Below the pieces are notes generated by a model. The model was not told the origin of the DNA. It made no database searches and was given only the letters and a program-made list of their open reading frames with translations. This document shows, piece by piece, positions 1 to 17,962 of a DNA stretch of 64,000 bases (position 1 is its first letter; each line of letters starts with the position of its first letter). This DNA is from Mrakia gelida (lineage: Eukaryota; Basidiomycota; Tremellomycetes; Cystofilobasidiales; Mrakiaceae): assembly GCA_024345305.1 (NCBI GenBank), contig BRON01000006.1, positions 124,001 through 188,000 of the forward strand, written 5' to 3'. The position numbers were made by a program, and so were the translations under genes.

Positions 1-81
1 GGATTCGTTCCCTTCGCCGTTCGACGGTTGTGCTGCCAGAGATCCTGAGAGCTCTGATAAACGAGAAGAAGAGAAAGGAGG

Positions 82-3000
82 TCAGAAGGTCGTCGAAAGA
101 GAGAGGGAAGTGGTGGAAGACGAACGACTCACCGAAATCCTCTTCATCTCAGCCTCAGGCGACGCGACGAGCACCCCATTCTTCTCCCTCTCCCTCTTCT
201 CCCTCTCAACCCTGAACATATCACTCAACAGCCCTGAACTCCTCCCTCCTCCAACTCCAGCAAGTCCACCTCGACTCTCCTCCTCCGGTCGTCCGACCGA
301 AACGTTCGAAGCGTTCGACATCTCCCTCCCGAGTCCGTAGAGATCGAGCGCACTCTTCGACGGATCGACCTTCTTGAACAGGTTCTTCTGTCGATCGGCT
401 TCGGCTGCTCTGGAAGCTGCAGTGGAGGTGTTGTTCTTGGCTCGAGAGGAAGAGTTGTGAGGGAGGGTAGGTCGACGATTCGGTGCTGCTGCTGAAGGAG
501 GAGGATGAGGAGCGTTGAGGGTGGTTTTGACGACCGATCCAGATCCTTTCGAGTCCTCCGAAGCCCAATCGGCATCCGAGTTCCCACCCTCTCCCTCGTC
601 CTCTCCGTCGTCCTCTTCCCACTCAGCTTCCTCCTCCGAAGCGGTCTTCTGCATGATGATCGACGCCTTCTTCGACGCGACGGCGGTGGGAGGAGCAGCA
701 GCAGCGCTTCCTCCAGAGACGCTTCGTTTCAAGACCGCCTGAGCCTGCTTTCGAGCGTTCGAGGACGAGGCGGGAGCTTTGGGCTTGTCCTGAGCGAGTT
801 GGCTGGTGCTGGGTCGGGAGGTGGAAGGGAGGGGAGTTGGGAGGGAGGTTTTCGAGAGGGGAAGAGCTGGAGGAGGCATCGACGATTTCGACGCGACGCT
901 CGGTCCGTTCGACGAGGAGAGCCGACGAGAGGTGGTCTTGAGGGACGGTTTCCTGCTTCCGTTCGACGACATGGAGGGACTACGCTTCTTGGACGAGGAG
1001 GAGGCGGTGGTTGAGGGGCTGGAAGGAGGAAGGATAGGAGCGGAAGGAAGAGGAGCGGTTGTGGTGTTTTTGAGAGGGGAAGAGGCTGAAGGGAGGTGTC
1101 GTTGGTTAAGAGGGGACCGAGTAGGGCTGGCGCTGGGTTTGGAGGTGATAGGAGTAGGTTGGATATCCGTTGGAGGGGGTGTAGGGGTAGGAGGAGAGGA
1201 GGTTCGAACGCGTTTCGGTTCCGACTTTGACTCGGCGCCTCCTGCTTCGACGACGAAGGCCTTCTTCTTCCTCGACAGAGGCGACGACGAGTGATCCTTG
1301 ATCTCCTTCCCCTTCCCCTTCCTAGGAGAACCCTCTCCGATCTTGGTCTCCTTGACGTCCGATCCAGCCTCGTCCTCCCAGACCCTCGAACACCCGCCGT
1401 CGTCTCCAGCAGAGAGGATGCTGCTCTGCTCTCCTCCTCCCTGGGTGCTTCCGAACGAGCTGCCGTCTCCGTTGTCTCCTGGGCTCTGGATGAAGAAGAT
1501 CTTCTTGGCTCCTGCTGGCTCGTTGGTCGAAAGTCCGGCGGCGGTGCTGGTCGAGAGGTGAGAGTGCGAGAGTCCGATCGCGGAGGGCTGCGAGCTTTCT
1601 GGGGTGAGGGAGGAGGAGGACGTCACGGAGATGGTGGAAGTCGAGGAAGAGGTGTGGACGACGGTGGTTGTGGTGGTAGTGGTGGTGGTGGTAGTAGTGA
1701 AATCGAGACCGCTGTGGGAGGTGTGGGAAGAGGAGACGACGGATCCTCCGTCGGTGGATTCGTCGGCGAGCGAGTGAAGAGCGACCTCGTTCGCTGTCGG
1801 AGAGAGTCGAAGATGATGGGAGTTGAGGTTCTGGGAGGTGAGAGGTTGGCCGAGTTGGAGATGGGAAGCCGACGGACGAAGTGCGAGAGCGTTGGAGAAG
1901 GTAGGGGAGAGGTTGGTTCCGGAGGGAGTTCCGTGGAGCGAGGATCGAGGAGTGTTGGGTTCGGTGTTGTAGGGAGTGGGATCGATGACCTTGATCGTTG
2001 GTGATGCTCGTCGGGGAGTGGAGTAGGTCGATGCTGCGTCCGTAGACGTCGACGAGGTGTTGGTAGCTTCGCGTTCCCTCCCTCGTTCCTGCTTCTCCTC
2101 CGCACGCGTCCTCTCCCTCTCCCTCTCGATAACCATCTCCCTCGACCCCGACGTCGCCATCCCTTCCCTCAACACCTGACCCAGAACCCTTCCGAAGCTG
2201 ACTCCCATCCCCAGCTCAGCCTCCTGGCTCCCGTCCCTCTTCAGCCTCGGTGCAGAGAGAGCGAGACGAGGAGTCGAGTGTCCTCGACTTCCAAGAAGAG
2301 GACGAGGAGTCATCGTTCCGCTCTCGTCTGTGGTCATGGTGAACTCTGGTCGGTTGTGATGGTGGTGGTGATGATGATGATTCCGTTTCCCTGACGAGGT
2401 CGAAGCGCTTCTCAGGAGAGGGGGTCTTGAGGAGTCGTCCTCGAGAAGAGGGTTGGGCTGACGGGAGGAGGAAGCGTGGTTGGACGGGGAATTGAAGGAG
2501 GAGTGGTCGAAGGCCGGTTGCGAAGGTGGAGGAGAGAAGGCGAGGTTGGAAGTGGATGCTGCTGAGGAAGCTGACGAGAAGTCGGATATCGATGAGGCTG
2601 AGAGACGACGGTGGTGGGAAGGATCGATGGCGATGGCAGCTTCACAGTCTGAGTCCTCGTTCTCGCTCTCGAAACCTCCTCCTCGTTTGTTCTGTCCATG
2701 GAGCGAGACCCACCACAGCCTGAGGAAGAGAGAAAAGTTTCCACGAAAAGAAAAAGACGGACGTCAGCTTCGGTGTCTTTGCTCGAACGAGATGGGAACG
2801 ATATTTGTAGTCGGGCTGAGTGAGAGAGGAGAAGAGGGAGGAAGAGGAGGGAGCTCGAGACTCGTGACGATGGGAGAGTTCCACCTTTTGAGCCTGACTC
2901 TCCAGCGTCGTGCTCGCCCTCTCTTTCAACAGAGGCGAGCTCATCCCCAACGGAAAATCGCAGGTCAAGGAAGGTCCTAAGAAGGAGATGTTCGGTGATA

Positions 3001-3421
3001 GAAGGTTGCTTCTCCGATTTTGTTCCGTGTTGAGAAGGTGGGAAGGCAGAGAACGTGAGAGCGAGAGCCACGGCCCGGTCTGCGAGCTATAGACTCCCTT
3101 CCTTCGAGCCCTTCCCCTTCGAGACAAGACAGAGCAGAGAACAACGAAAGAAGAGGAGAGTTGAGCTTACCTCCATGATATGTTTTCCAACCTTGAACCA
3201 TCTTCGATTGAGTCCTTGCACTTTGAGAAGACTGGGATCGAAACGGAGGCGAGGGAAGGAGGACATCAGCTCGACTCTCCTTCCTCCGTTTACTCCCTCT
3301 CGCCACTCTCCTCGTACGTACCTGTCCAGAGACTAGAGAGAGCCTCCCCTCCCTTGCAGTCATTAATGGCAGGAAGAGCAACGTTCAGAACAGGATGAGG
3401 TAGAGGTGAAGGGTGAAGCAT
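82..3421 (-). CDS. GATA-like (DUF1752/AreA-type) domain protein, probable nutrient-signalling regulator
   Basis: Three exons can be assembled: 3421-3322, 3231-3171 and 2719-82, giving about 932 residues with phases that fit. The two introns cut a short N-terminal domain that, once joined, reads as the fungal DUF1752/GATA-like motif: an LWT-V-FSKCKD-xx-EDGS segment followed by RLENISWRLWW (about residues 32 to 56). This family includes the non-zinc-finger domain of AreA-type nitrogen regulators and related regulators. The rest is long and disordered, rich in Ser, Thr and Pro, with a His run near residue 150, a Thr run near residue 300, and acidic SDADW/WASED patches typical of the DUF3295 region found with this domain. 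The second intron is long for this window (451 bp). The start at 3421 is the first ATG in frame with the domain; a neighbouring frame upstream is also open, so the start is uncertain. The role in nitrogen or carbon signalling is family inference only. Confidence 0.72.
1660..1700 (-). repeat. ACC microsatellite encoding a threonine run
   Basis: A trinucleotide run, GGT/GGTT on the plus strand, encodes about twelve consecutive threonines in the disordered part of the GATA-like protein. A CAT/CAC run at about 2359-2382 similarly encodes eight histidines in the same protein. Confidence 0.85.
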
Positions 3422-5305
3422 CGTCGAGGGAGGGGGAGTCGAGAGGGAGGGAGGAAGGAGGACGAGGAGGGGGCGAGGAGGGGACCGGATACTCCCTAGG
3501 AGGGAACCGTCGTTCGATGAGGATGTCGCGAGTAAGGACTTTAACGAGTTGTTGATTGTTGAGTGAAAGGACGAAGGGCGGCGGGCGAAGAGGGAAGGGA
3601 AGTTTGAATCAGGGAGGGAGGTGAAGGTGGGGAAGAGACTGGAAGAGCACCGAACAGATTCAAGAGGGCAGCAGCGATTCAGCTCAGCACGAGAGAATCC
3701 GACTCTCGCATGCTTACGCTTGTTTGGTTGCAGAGCCTGCTCCTTCCCTCCTCCGCTTCTTTCCTCGTAGGGAAAATCTTCCTTCCTTGCCTGCTCAGTA
3801 AATTCTCCTCAGATCTCTGAACAGGAAAACACACAGAGAGAGAAAGAACAGCACGTTTCTCACATCCCATCACCAGGCCCCTCGCCCTCGCTGAGCCCAA
3901 CCAGCCCACCCCATCTGGGTTCTCCTCCTTTTCGCCCGGTGCTCCCAAACGGCCGTCGAATCGGCGTTCGGGAGAAGACGCTTCGCTCTTCAGCCCTCCC
4001 TCGTCGCCTCGGTTCTGCTTCTGCTCCCTTGCCCCTGAGATCTCTTTTGTTTTCCTTTTCTCCATCCCATATCTCTCTCTGCACATCTACAACCTCTTCG
4101 TTCTATCGTAAGTAGAACTCAAAGACGACAACGCATCTTCCAACTCCTACCGACCAACCCAACCGACCGACGGCTTTCCAAGGGCGGGCCCCTCAACTCT
4201 CGATCTCTCTCTTCGCGTCCCGATTCGATTCGATTTTGGCTCGCCCAGTCGGCGATATACCAACTCGACCTCATCAACGTCAGTCCCAAAAGCAAAGCAA
4301 GGGCCCAGCCACGTCTCACTCTCAAAGCAAAACCTCCAAGGAAAGAAGGGAAGGCGGGTGTTCAGTCGGAAGGGAGCGAGTCGAGACGAGACGAATAACG
4401 ACGGAGGTTAATTGAGCTCGAGCGTGGTTTGGTTGGTTTGGTTTGTTGTGCTCAAGCGACCGAGGCTCTCGAGTTCCTGAGAGAGTTCGATGAGCTGAGG
4501 TGAGGTGGGGACGGCTATGGGTGGGTGGAGACCATGCCCTGATAAATTGAGCGAGCGAGACGAGCTAGCGACGGCGAGAGGCAGACGAGACGGACGCGTC
4601 GTGCGAGTTCATGAGACGCGGGAGGGAGACCACCAGATCAGGTTCGTGGCTTCGAGTTCGGCAGGGTGATAGGAAGGTGCTAGGGATCCGTATCCGAGTT
4701 TTCGAGCTACTGTACGCATCTTGAGGTCAGGTTCGTGCGAGGACTGCGACGTCGCGACGGCAGCGAGCGAGATTGATAGATCAGCCTGACGTCGACCCTC
4801 TCGCCATCTTGTCGCGAGCGAAACGAGAGGTTACTGCACTTCTAGAGAACCAGTTCAAGGTCAGCGGGATGAACGAAGGAAGCACTGCTTTAGGTCGGAA
4901 GAGGTCGTATGAGAGAAGAAAGGCTCGTGATGACGAGAACAAAAAAGCTTGAGGTCGGGAGAGGGGGGTTGGGATCCGAGACGAGGGACGCGAGATGGGA
5001 TGACCGGATGTGGAAGAGGAGGGTTTGATTGAAGAGAAGTGAAGGTTTGCAAGAGTTTGGAAGGATGAGGAAGGCGGTGGGAAGGAGAGAAAGTTGGGAC
5101 TTTAGAAGAGGTGAGAGGGGGGTGGAGACGGTGGCGAGGTGGACGCGTCGAGGTTTGAGAGCGGGTTCGTTTTGCGCGAAGGACGTAGAGAGAAGTAGGA
5201 AGTAGGTCCAAGAGAGTGGATAGATACCGCATCTAGTACCTCTAGAAAGTCTAAGTGAGAAAGAAGGAGAGAAAGAGAAAGAATGGGGGTGAGGAGAGAG
5301 AGAGA
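3422..5305. other. Intergenic, upstream of the GATA-like gene
   Basis: About 1.9 kb without a supported gene. Open frames here lack splice logic and recognisable protein character. It probably holds the promoter and long 5' leader of the minus-strand regulator and the 3' end of the phosphatase gene. The length is unusual for this compact window. Confidence 0.6.
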
Positions 5306-7009
5306 TCAAGCCATGACCTGCTCGGGGGTCTTCTCTCCGTCGACGACGGCCTTGACCTCCTCGAGGACGGTGGTGAAGTCGTTGAAGAGCTGCATACCAC
5401 CAAAGAAGAAGAGAGGGGTTGAGTGAAGCGTCGAGCGAGGGAGATGATGAACGAGGAGGGGGATGGAAAGGGAAACGAACCTTGAAAGGCAGACCGTTGT
5501 TCTCGCAGTAGATCTTGAGGTCGTTTCCCTCCTTGTTCTTGACGAAGAGAACGTGAGCGTGTCGAGCTGCTGACATATCTGTTGTTCGAATTGCGTGAAA
5601 CGGGTGGGAGAGGAGGCGAGACTTCAGCGCGACGAAAAGAGACGCGTCGAGTCGGAGCGAAAGGGATAGGACGAACCACTGATACCGTCTCCGCAGAAGA
5701 AGAGAGTGGGCTTGTGAGGGAGGTTCTTGAAAGGAAGGATGGCGAGAGATTTGTCCTGCAGTATGTGAGAGAAGAGGGAGGGAGGGAGGGTGAGCTCAGA
5801 GATGCGAGCGAGGAACGAGAGGGAGAGAGGGAGGACGAACGTGTCCAAATCCAGACTCAGGATGCCGGAAAACGATATCCCAGTCGTGAGGACCCTCTCT
5901 GCATCAAACAACGAAACAACTAAAAGTCAAGAAGCGTCTTCGAGCTTCTAGAGAGGAAGAACGAGACGCACCCAAGCTCAACATCGTTGGCGACGATATC
6001 GATATCCGCCGCCTCTTGCTCTCCAATCAGCTCAGCGAGGATCCCTCGGATGATAGGCTCCATTCCTGACGAGACCACGATGACAGGGATAGGCGGAGAT
6101 TGCTCTCGACACCACTGGTAGAAGGGCAGGAATCCAGGGTCGAGTTTGATGGCTGCGAAGACGGATGGGAGTCGTGAGGTCAGTCTGGCGCTTCGAGAGC
6201 TTCAAGAAATCTCAAGTCTGGAAGGCAGAGGTGTCGAAGGAAGACTGGTGCTTTAAGAGGTCCACGAAATCTCAAGCCTGAGGGGCAGACGCGTCGAAAG
6301 AAGAGGGAGGAAGGGGAAGGAGTTGAGCTCGCTCGGAGGATTGAAACTCTCATCGAGCTGAGCTCATGCTGGCACTTGACGCCAGTCAGATTCTACAGAG
6401 AAGAAGGCTGCCTCGATAGGTGTGCTAACTTTGAGCTCGACTCAAGTCTACCCTTGTAGCAGAACGAGAACGAACGAGCTCGAGTTGTTCGCTCGAAAAC
6501 TCGAGCTCATCGTGACTCCTCCTTCCCTCCCTTCCTCTCGCTTCTCCGTTCCCCCTCGCCTTTGCCTTCGCCTAACCATAACACGGAGGAATGAAACGCT
6601 CACTCACCCTTCCTCAAGATCGAAACCGCCTCAGGGAACGTAACATTCACAGCGGCGCTCTCCAAGCTGACCTTGAAGGCATCCCTGAACGTCTCCGTCT
6701 CCTCGACGACCTTCTTCCAGAGGACTTTACGCTTCTCGACTCCCATACCGTAGCCGTCGATCTGTAGACGGAAGTAATACAGTCGATGAACGAGAGAGGG
6801 AGTCAGTAGGAGGTTTGAACGAGCGAAAGAGAGAGGGGAAATAAGGGGAGCTCGAGCTCGAGCTCCTCCTTCTCTCGTCGCAAAGCCGGGATTTCTATAC
6901 ATACGAGGTGATCATTACTGTCGCATTCCGTGACGGTTCCGTCGAAGTCCGAAAGGACCATGTATGGAGCATCGGGGTACTTCTCGAGAAGATGGGAGAC
7001 AGGGAGCAT
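5306..7009 (-). CDS. HAD-superfamily phosphatase, Pyp1/YNL010W-like
   Basis: Seven exons (7009-6905, 6761-6608, 6152-5972, 5898-5841, 5755-5677, 5578-5481, 5389-5306) join in frame to 252 residues, close to the roughly 240 of yeast YNL010W. Visible HAD motifs are motif I DFDGTVT (residues 21-27, both aspartates present), motif II VVSSGM (112-117), a lysine in GHDKS (about 165-169), and motif IV CGDGISD (187-193). The yeast relative acts on polyol or glycerol phosphates in the cytosol; substrate specificity here is not visible. Resemblance to the family of 2-hydroxy-3-keto-5-methylthiopentenyl-1-phosphate phosphatases leaves a methionine-salvage role possible. The start is the ATG just before the HAD core; an upstream ATG at 7176 would need an extra intron. 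Confidence 0.85.
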
Positions 7010-7565
7010 CGCGAAGGAGGTGGTTGGGGACGAAGGAGCGGAGGGCTGAAAGCTCGAGCTCGACTTTCGAGGCTTCGGAACGCGAGCCGATCTCTACTTT
7101 TCAGTCCGTTTCCTTGCTCGCATTCTGGACAGGACGATATTGGATGCCCTAGTAGAGTTCCGAGCTCTGCGGCCATTTTTTCTCAAGACGAGGGGCGACG
7201 TCGACCCCAACAGCTCTCTCCCAGCTCGCTCGCTCGTTTTGTTTGGTTCCAAGGATTTTCACCCTCCAGCAAGCTCGACCTCGCAGAAGACGACGCGAGT
7301 GGTTTCTTCACTCTGCTCCCAGTCGTTCCATACCGCCATCTGACCTCCAAGTGCTCTAAAAAGGTCGGAAAAGGAGGAAAAGACGAAACCGCGACGCGCT
7401 TGGCTTTTCCCTCCCTCCTCAAAGCTTCGTCCCCTTTTTCCACCCTCAGGCTCATACAAACTCCAGCCTAAGCAAGCAGTTCATGAAGATCTTTTCGGGC
7501 CCTGTCTGTATCGAAAATGAAAGAAAGGAAAACGCTCTGACTGTGAATCGTTGACTCGTCTTCAC

Positions 7566-7889
7566 ATGATCGCACGAATCCCCTCAGCCCTCGTTCGTGT
7601 CTTCCTTCCCCTCACTCAAAAACCACCGACCTCGACCCTTCCTTCCCCTCCTTCCCTTCCTTCCCTTTTCCCTGCCATCTCTCCCAGAACTCTCCTTCTC
7701 TCCTCTAGGCCGCTAGGACCTTCAAGCTCAGCGACAACAGCAGCGTCGGCAAAGCGCTCCTTCCCTTCTCCCCCTCCCTCCCTCCCTCGCTCCTCCTCCC
7801 CTTCAGACTCGGACCTACCCTCTTCCTTCGACCTCAAACTTCCTCGCATCGTCCTCAACCAGTCGAACAAGGATCCTCTTGATCAGTAG
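7566..7889 (+). CDS. Possible small mitochondrial-targeted protein
   Basis: A single-exon frame of 107 residues starts with a hydrophobic, arginine-containing stretch and is followed by Ser/Arg/Ala-rich sequence lacking acidic residues for about 60 residues, which resembles a mitochondrial presequence. It then becomes Ser/Pro-rich and ends in a more polar tail. It sits in the gap between two divergent well-supported genes. No family is recognised, no intron is needed, and the Pro/Ser-rich composition could arise by chance from the pyrimidine-rich DNA here. Confidence 0.28.
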   Translation: MIARIPSALVRVFLPLTQKPPTSTLPSPPSLPSLFPAISPRTLLLSSRPLGPSSSATTAASAKRSFPSPPPSLPRSSSPSDSDLPSSFDLKLPRIVLNQSNKDPLDQ

Positions 7890-8718
7890 GAACTTTCGGT
7901 TCTCCAAGCGGCGTCTCTACTTCGTGAGTTCCTCTCGTTTCCTTCCTTGAGCTCAGCTCCTCCTCGACCCTCTTCGGGTATCAAACGAGCAAGGGAAGGA
8001 AGCCATCCCCCTCGGCTTTCGTAGTCTCCCTCCCTCGTTCTATACGACGAAGAGGACCCGCTGGTATGCGCTGGTTTAGTTGGACAGCCGGCGCTCTCGA
8101 GGAAGGAGAGAAAAACGGCGTCTCGATCAAGATCGAGCTCGGTCAAAAGAGGAGGTGAGAGGGAGGGTCTAGACCGCCCTTCCCTCGACTTGACTCGACT
8201 CAAGCCCTTCGTCGCTTCGTCGAGAAGAGGATTGAAGAGATGGAGGGAGAGATGAGGAAGATATGGAGCTCAATCGCTGTCATTTTGGGCAGAGGGAGGA
8301 GGGGAGCGAGCGAGAGGAAGGGGCGGATGCTGATAAGCTCAACAAAGGGAGGCTCAGTGAGAGCGAGCTCGCTCGAGGGCAGCGCCTTCTCGAGGACGAG
8401 AGGAAGGGTCTACAAGGCTAGAGATCAGGCCCTTTCTCGTCTTTGCTTTTGCTGTTGAGCTTGGGCGAATCTCATTGGGTCGGTCAGCTCTTGTTTGAAG
8501 CGCGAGCTCGCCCTTCCTCCCCTTCTCTCTCCTCCTCCCTTTTCCTTTCAAGTCGTCAGCCTTGTCTCTCACCCTCAAACAGATCTAACCTCTCCACCCT
8601 CTTTCGATACACTCTCTTTCTCAGACTCGTCACCCACCACCGCCACTCGCTCCTCTCCTCTCCCTCGCTCCCTCCTCCTCGTCCCCTCCCCTCTTCCCCA
8701 CCAAAGCTCTCGCCCTTC
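7890..8718. other. Intergenic, promoter side of the MAP kinase gene
   Basis: Pyrimidine-rich leader sequence precedes the kinase start codon. Open frames upstream of 8719 in the kinase frame have no methionine before 8443 and look like leader sequence. No gene is supported. Confidence 0.5.
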
Positions 8719-12079
<3,361 letters not shown>

Positions 12080-12681
12080 ACGAGCGAGGGGAGGAGGGGA
12101 GGGGTCGCGTCGGTTTCGTTCTCGTTCTTGTTTCTTTTTCTCTTGCATAGTATCTACAACACCTTCCCGGGCTTCCGTTCTCTCTCTCTACATATGCTTA
12201 TTTACTTTGTACCCAACCTATCATATTCCTTCCTTGCCCTTGCCCTCGCGTTACCCTCCTTTACATCTGCTCGATCCTTTTTCGTTCGTTCGTTCGTTGT
12301 TTTCGCCCTCCCTCTCGTGCTTTTTGTTTCCGCTTCGTCAAAGGACTCCCTCTCTGTCTTTACGTACGTACATACACACTAACGAGTTAAGCTATGCATC
12401 CGTCGCTTCTAGATTGAATTGTTCGTCCCCTCGTGCGTCGCTCATGAGAGTCTCTTCTTGTTCGAGGCGTCGCGAGTCTGCTTTCGTTTCGTTTCGTTTC
12501 GTTCCGAGTTGGTTGGTCTACAGGTAACGAGATGAGCACAAGACAACCATGATTATAGTAACTAGAGTAAACTAATCTATCGAACGCTGCTAAGACCAAG
12601 CTAAATCCACACCAACGAACGCAACAAAAACACGTCGAGTCGCGAGCGAGCGAGCGATCAACACCCCCTTCCCTCTCTCCC
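12080..12681. other. 3' untranslated region between convergent genes
   Basis: About 600 bp, richer in T and lower in GC than the coding sequence, as expected for the 3' UTRs of the MAP kinase and the GPI-protein gene. No gene is visible. Confidence 0.6.
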
Positions 12682-13694
12682 TCAAAGCCCCAACCCAAGC
12701 ATCGTAACAGTCATCAACCCAACCGCCAACCCCCAAGCCCCCTTCTCCAACCTCTGCTCGGCTCCACTCGCAGCGGTGGTGCTCTGAGCAGCAGCGGAAG
12801 CTCGGGATGAAGTCGCGGTGACGGAGGAGAGGATGGAGGAGATGGAGTGGGCGGATGAGGCGCGGGAGGAGGTGGAGAGGGAGGCGAGGGCTGTTTGAGC
12901 TGAGTCGGTGGGAAGGGAGTCGGATGCGGCGGCGGTCGTTGAGGAGGAGGTTGGTCCGCTGAGAACGAAACGAAAGCAAAGCGGACGCGATGTCAAATCT
13001 CGTGGACGTGAAGAGGATCGGAAAGGAAGCTACTCACGCGTCCGAAGCTGAGACCGTTGAAATCAAAATCTCGCTGACGGTCGAGGTGACCACCGTTTCA
13101 GCGTCCAAAGACTCGGAGGGAGCGGAGGATGGCGACGCGTCGGCGTTCTGGATCTGGTTGGCTGTTCCGGTTGAAGAGTCGACGCACGAAGAGTCTTTGC
13201 CTGCGAGGATGGTGACGGCGGCGGTATAGGACTGAAAGACGACGAGGAGGAAGATGAGGTTTCAGCGAGAGAAGAGCGAGTTCGAGACGAAGAGCAAGAG
13301 AAAGGAAAAAGGAAGCACGAGCGCGCCAGTCGAGTCCTTGAGAGCGATGGTGACTGAGGTTCCAGGATCTGGAGACGAAGGAGAAACGCATGGCAATGAA
13401 GAGCTGTCAGCGAAGAGATCCAACGAGCTTCGACGAGTAGAGGAAATCGAGCTCACCGAGATCAACGCCCCAAGTGATCTGAGTTCCATCAAGCTCTCCG
13501 AACGTCTTGAGGGGAGCAGCAGCAGGTTCGTTTCCAGGGATGACGGTGAGGTAGTAAGGAGCGATTCCGTTCTCCCAATGAAGGAGAGTGGGCTGACAGG
13601 TGACGAGCGAGGAAGGTGTATCGATCGTCGCTTGAGCTCGAGCAGTTCGAGAGAGGATGATCCACGCGACGGGGAAGATGAGATGGCTGAGCAT
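12682..13694 (-). CDS. Secreted Ser/Thr-rich protein with GPI-anchor signal
   Basis: Four exons (13694-13457, 13368-13319, 13231-13038, 12958-12682) give 252 residues. A signal peptide occupies about residues 1-22. Residues 25-125 form a domain known from many basidiomycete extracellular proteins, starting with an N-terminal TCQPTLLHW segment and PYYLTVIPG, probably an Ig-like or Kre9-like fold. The region after it is rich in Ser, Thr and Ala, and the chain ends in a hydrophobic tail preceded by small residues, the pattern of a GPI-attachment signal. It is likely a glycosylated wall or plasma-membrane protein. No enzymatic motif is visible. The signal-tail architecture is clear; the family assignment is from memory of similar proteins. 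Confidence 0.82.
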
Positions 13695-14443
13695 GATGCT
13701 GAGAGGGTCGATGGTGGGTTTGCCTAGGGTTGAATAGAGGAAGGTGAAGTGGAAGGTGGTAGTGGTGAGGGAAAAAGGGAGGAAGGGACGTCGAAAGAGG
13801 ATCTTGACCGACGACGGTTCGATCTTGTTCTGCAGCTGAATCCCGCCTCCTCGTACTTCAGCTCATCGAGAGCTCGACTGACTCAGGTTTGCCATGTATC
13901 TGCTCGAAAAAGACCGAGCCGAGGCCCCTGAGATTGAATCAGCCTCGTTTGGAAGGGACGACGAGAGAGAGGCTGGAGCGAAGTTTCGAACTCGCCTGCA
14001 CGCGTTCGTCTGACGCATTCGTCTCAGCATTCTGCTTGGTTGGGGGAGATGAAGACTGGAGCTTTTGCTTCGGGAGGATAGTCAGTTGAAAGATCATGAC
14101 TGCGAGAGAGATACATCTCTCAACCGTCAAAGGCTCGTCGCGTCTTCCCTCTCGCTCTCCTCCATCTCTCTCTCACTTTCTCCCTCTCGCTGCTTCCGCT
14201 CCTCTCCTCTTCTCAAAAGAACGATGTACCCAAGAAAACCAGACAAGTAAAAGACCGATACCGAGCCAGAAAAACTGAGAGAACAGCGTACGTAGTAGAA
14301 AGGGGAGGGACAGGAGAAAAAGCAAGGAGAGAAAAGAAAGTCTACAACCGAAAGGGCCAACTTGGGTGGGTGATGGGATGGAGGGTGGGAATGTCGAACA
14401 GAACGGACAGGAACGACGTCTAAAGGGTTTCATTTTTGCTGGT
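13695..14443. other. Intergenic, upstream of the GPI-protein gene
   Basis: About 750 bp between two minus-strand genes. It includes the 3' end of the dehydratase gene and presumably the promoter of the GPI-protein gene. No coding signal is supported. Confidence 0.5.
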
Positions 14444-17073
<2,630 letters not shown>

Positions 17074-17962
17074 GAGAAGAGAGGGAGAAAGAGAAGGGGG
17101 GGGAGAAGGAGAAGGATGTGGTTGGGGAGGTCTTGAACGAAAGAGACCTTCGAGAACGAGAGATCAATTTCAGATCTCGACAGAGGGAAAGCCCAGCCTC
17201 TCAGTTAAATCTCGCGTGAGAAATTTCTTTTTTGACTGAAGGGACTCGTAGCTCAACTGATAGAGCTCTCTTTGACCGAATTCTACTCTGAGAAAATCTT
17301 CGAGGAGGACGAAGAGAAGGACGATGGATGGACTCGCTTCGAGCGAGATCAAGGTTCGTGTCGGACGAGTCCTCCCTCTTCCCTTCCCTTCCTGGATCTG
17401 ACACAAATGAGAAGTCGGAGCTTCATCGACGAGAGCCCCTTCAGAAGAAGATCATCGATTAGAGAGACAGATCCATGCCTTAGAGCTAAAGGGTAGCGGC
17501 GACCGTAGAGCGTGAACGACCGACCTCCTTCAGCTGAGACTGGAAGCGGAGTTGGCGAGCTCCTCCTCCTCGATGGCCCATGGCGGGAAGCTACAAAAAG
17601 TCCAAGGCTGGGAGCGGGAGCGAGGAGGTGGAAAGAGGACCTGATGTGCAGAATAAAAACGAGAAGATATCGATCAGCGAGGGAGGGAGCAAGGAGTCGA
17701 GAAGGGAAAGGAAGGAGATGTCGAGTTCACCTTGACTCAACGACGAACGACCTCTCTAAGACTTCCACGAAGACGGCAGTCGATATCCAGAGGGTCCTGA
17801 GGTAGATCAGAAGCAGCAGACGGTCAAGTCAGCACATCAATAAGCTCTCACCCCCACCAGATGCCAGAAGAACGAACGAGCTCACCATCCTCTCTCCTCC
17901 CCTTCTCCTCGCCCCTCCCTCACCCTCGCTCCCCTCCCAACCGAACCACAGCTCATCCTAAG
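17074..17962. other. Intergenic with tRNA-like segment
   Basis: About 890 bp holding the dehydratase promoter and the 3' flank of the CDC26 gene. Near 17240-17377 a perfect tRNA D-arm-like hairpin and a matching acceptor-stem pair occur, but the T-arm does not pair (see findings). No protein gene is supported. Confidence 0.45.

Noticed and set aside
3679..4086. 135-codon minus-strand frame upstream of the GATA-like gene
   Set aside because: Charged, low-complexity and without splice support. It probably belongs to leader or promoter sequence.
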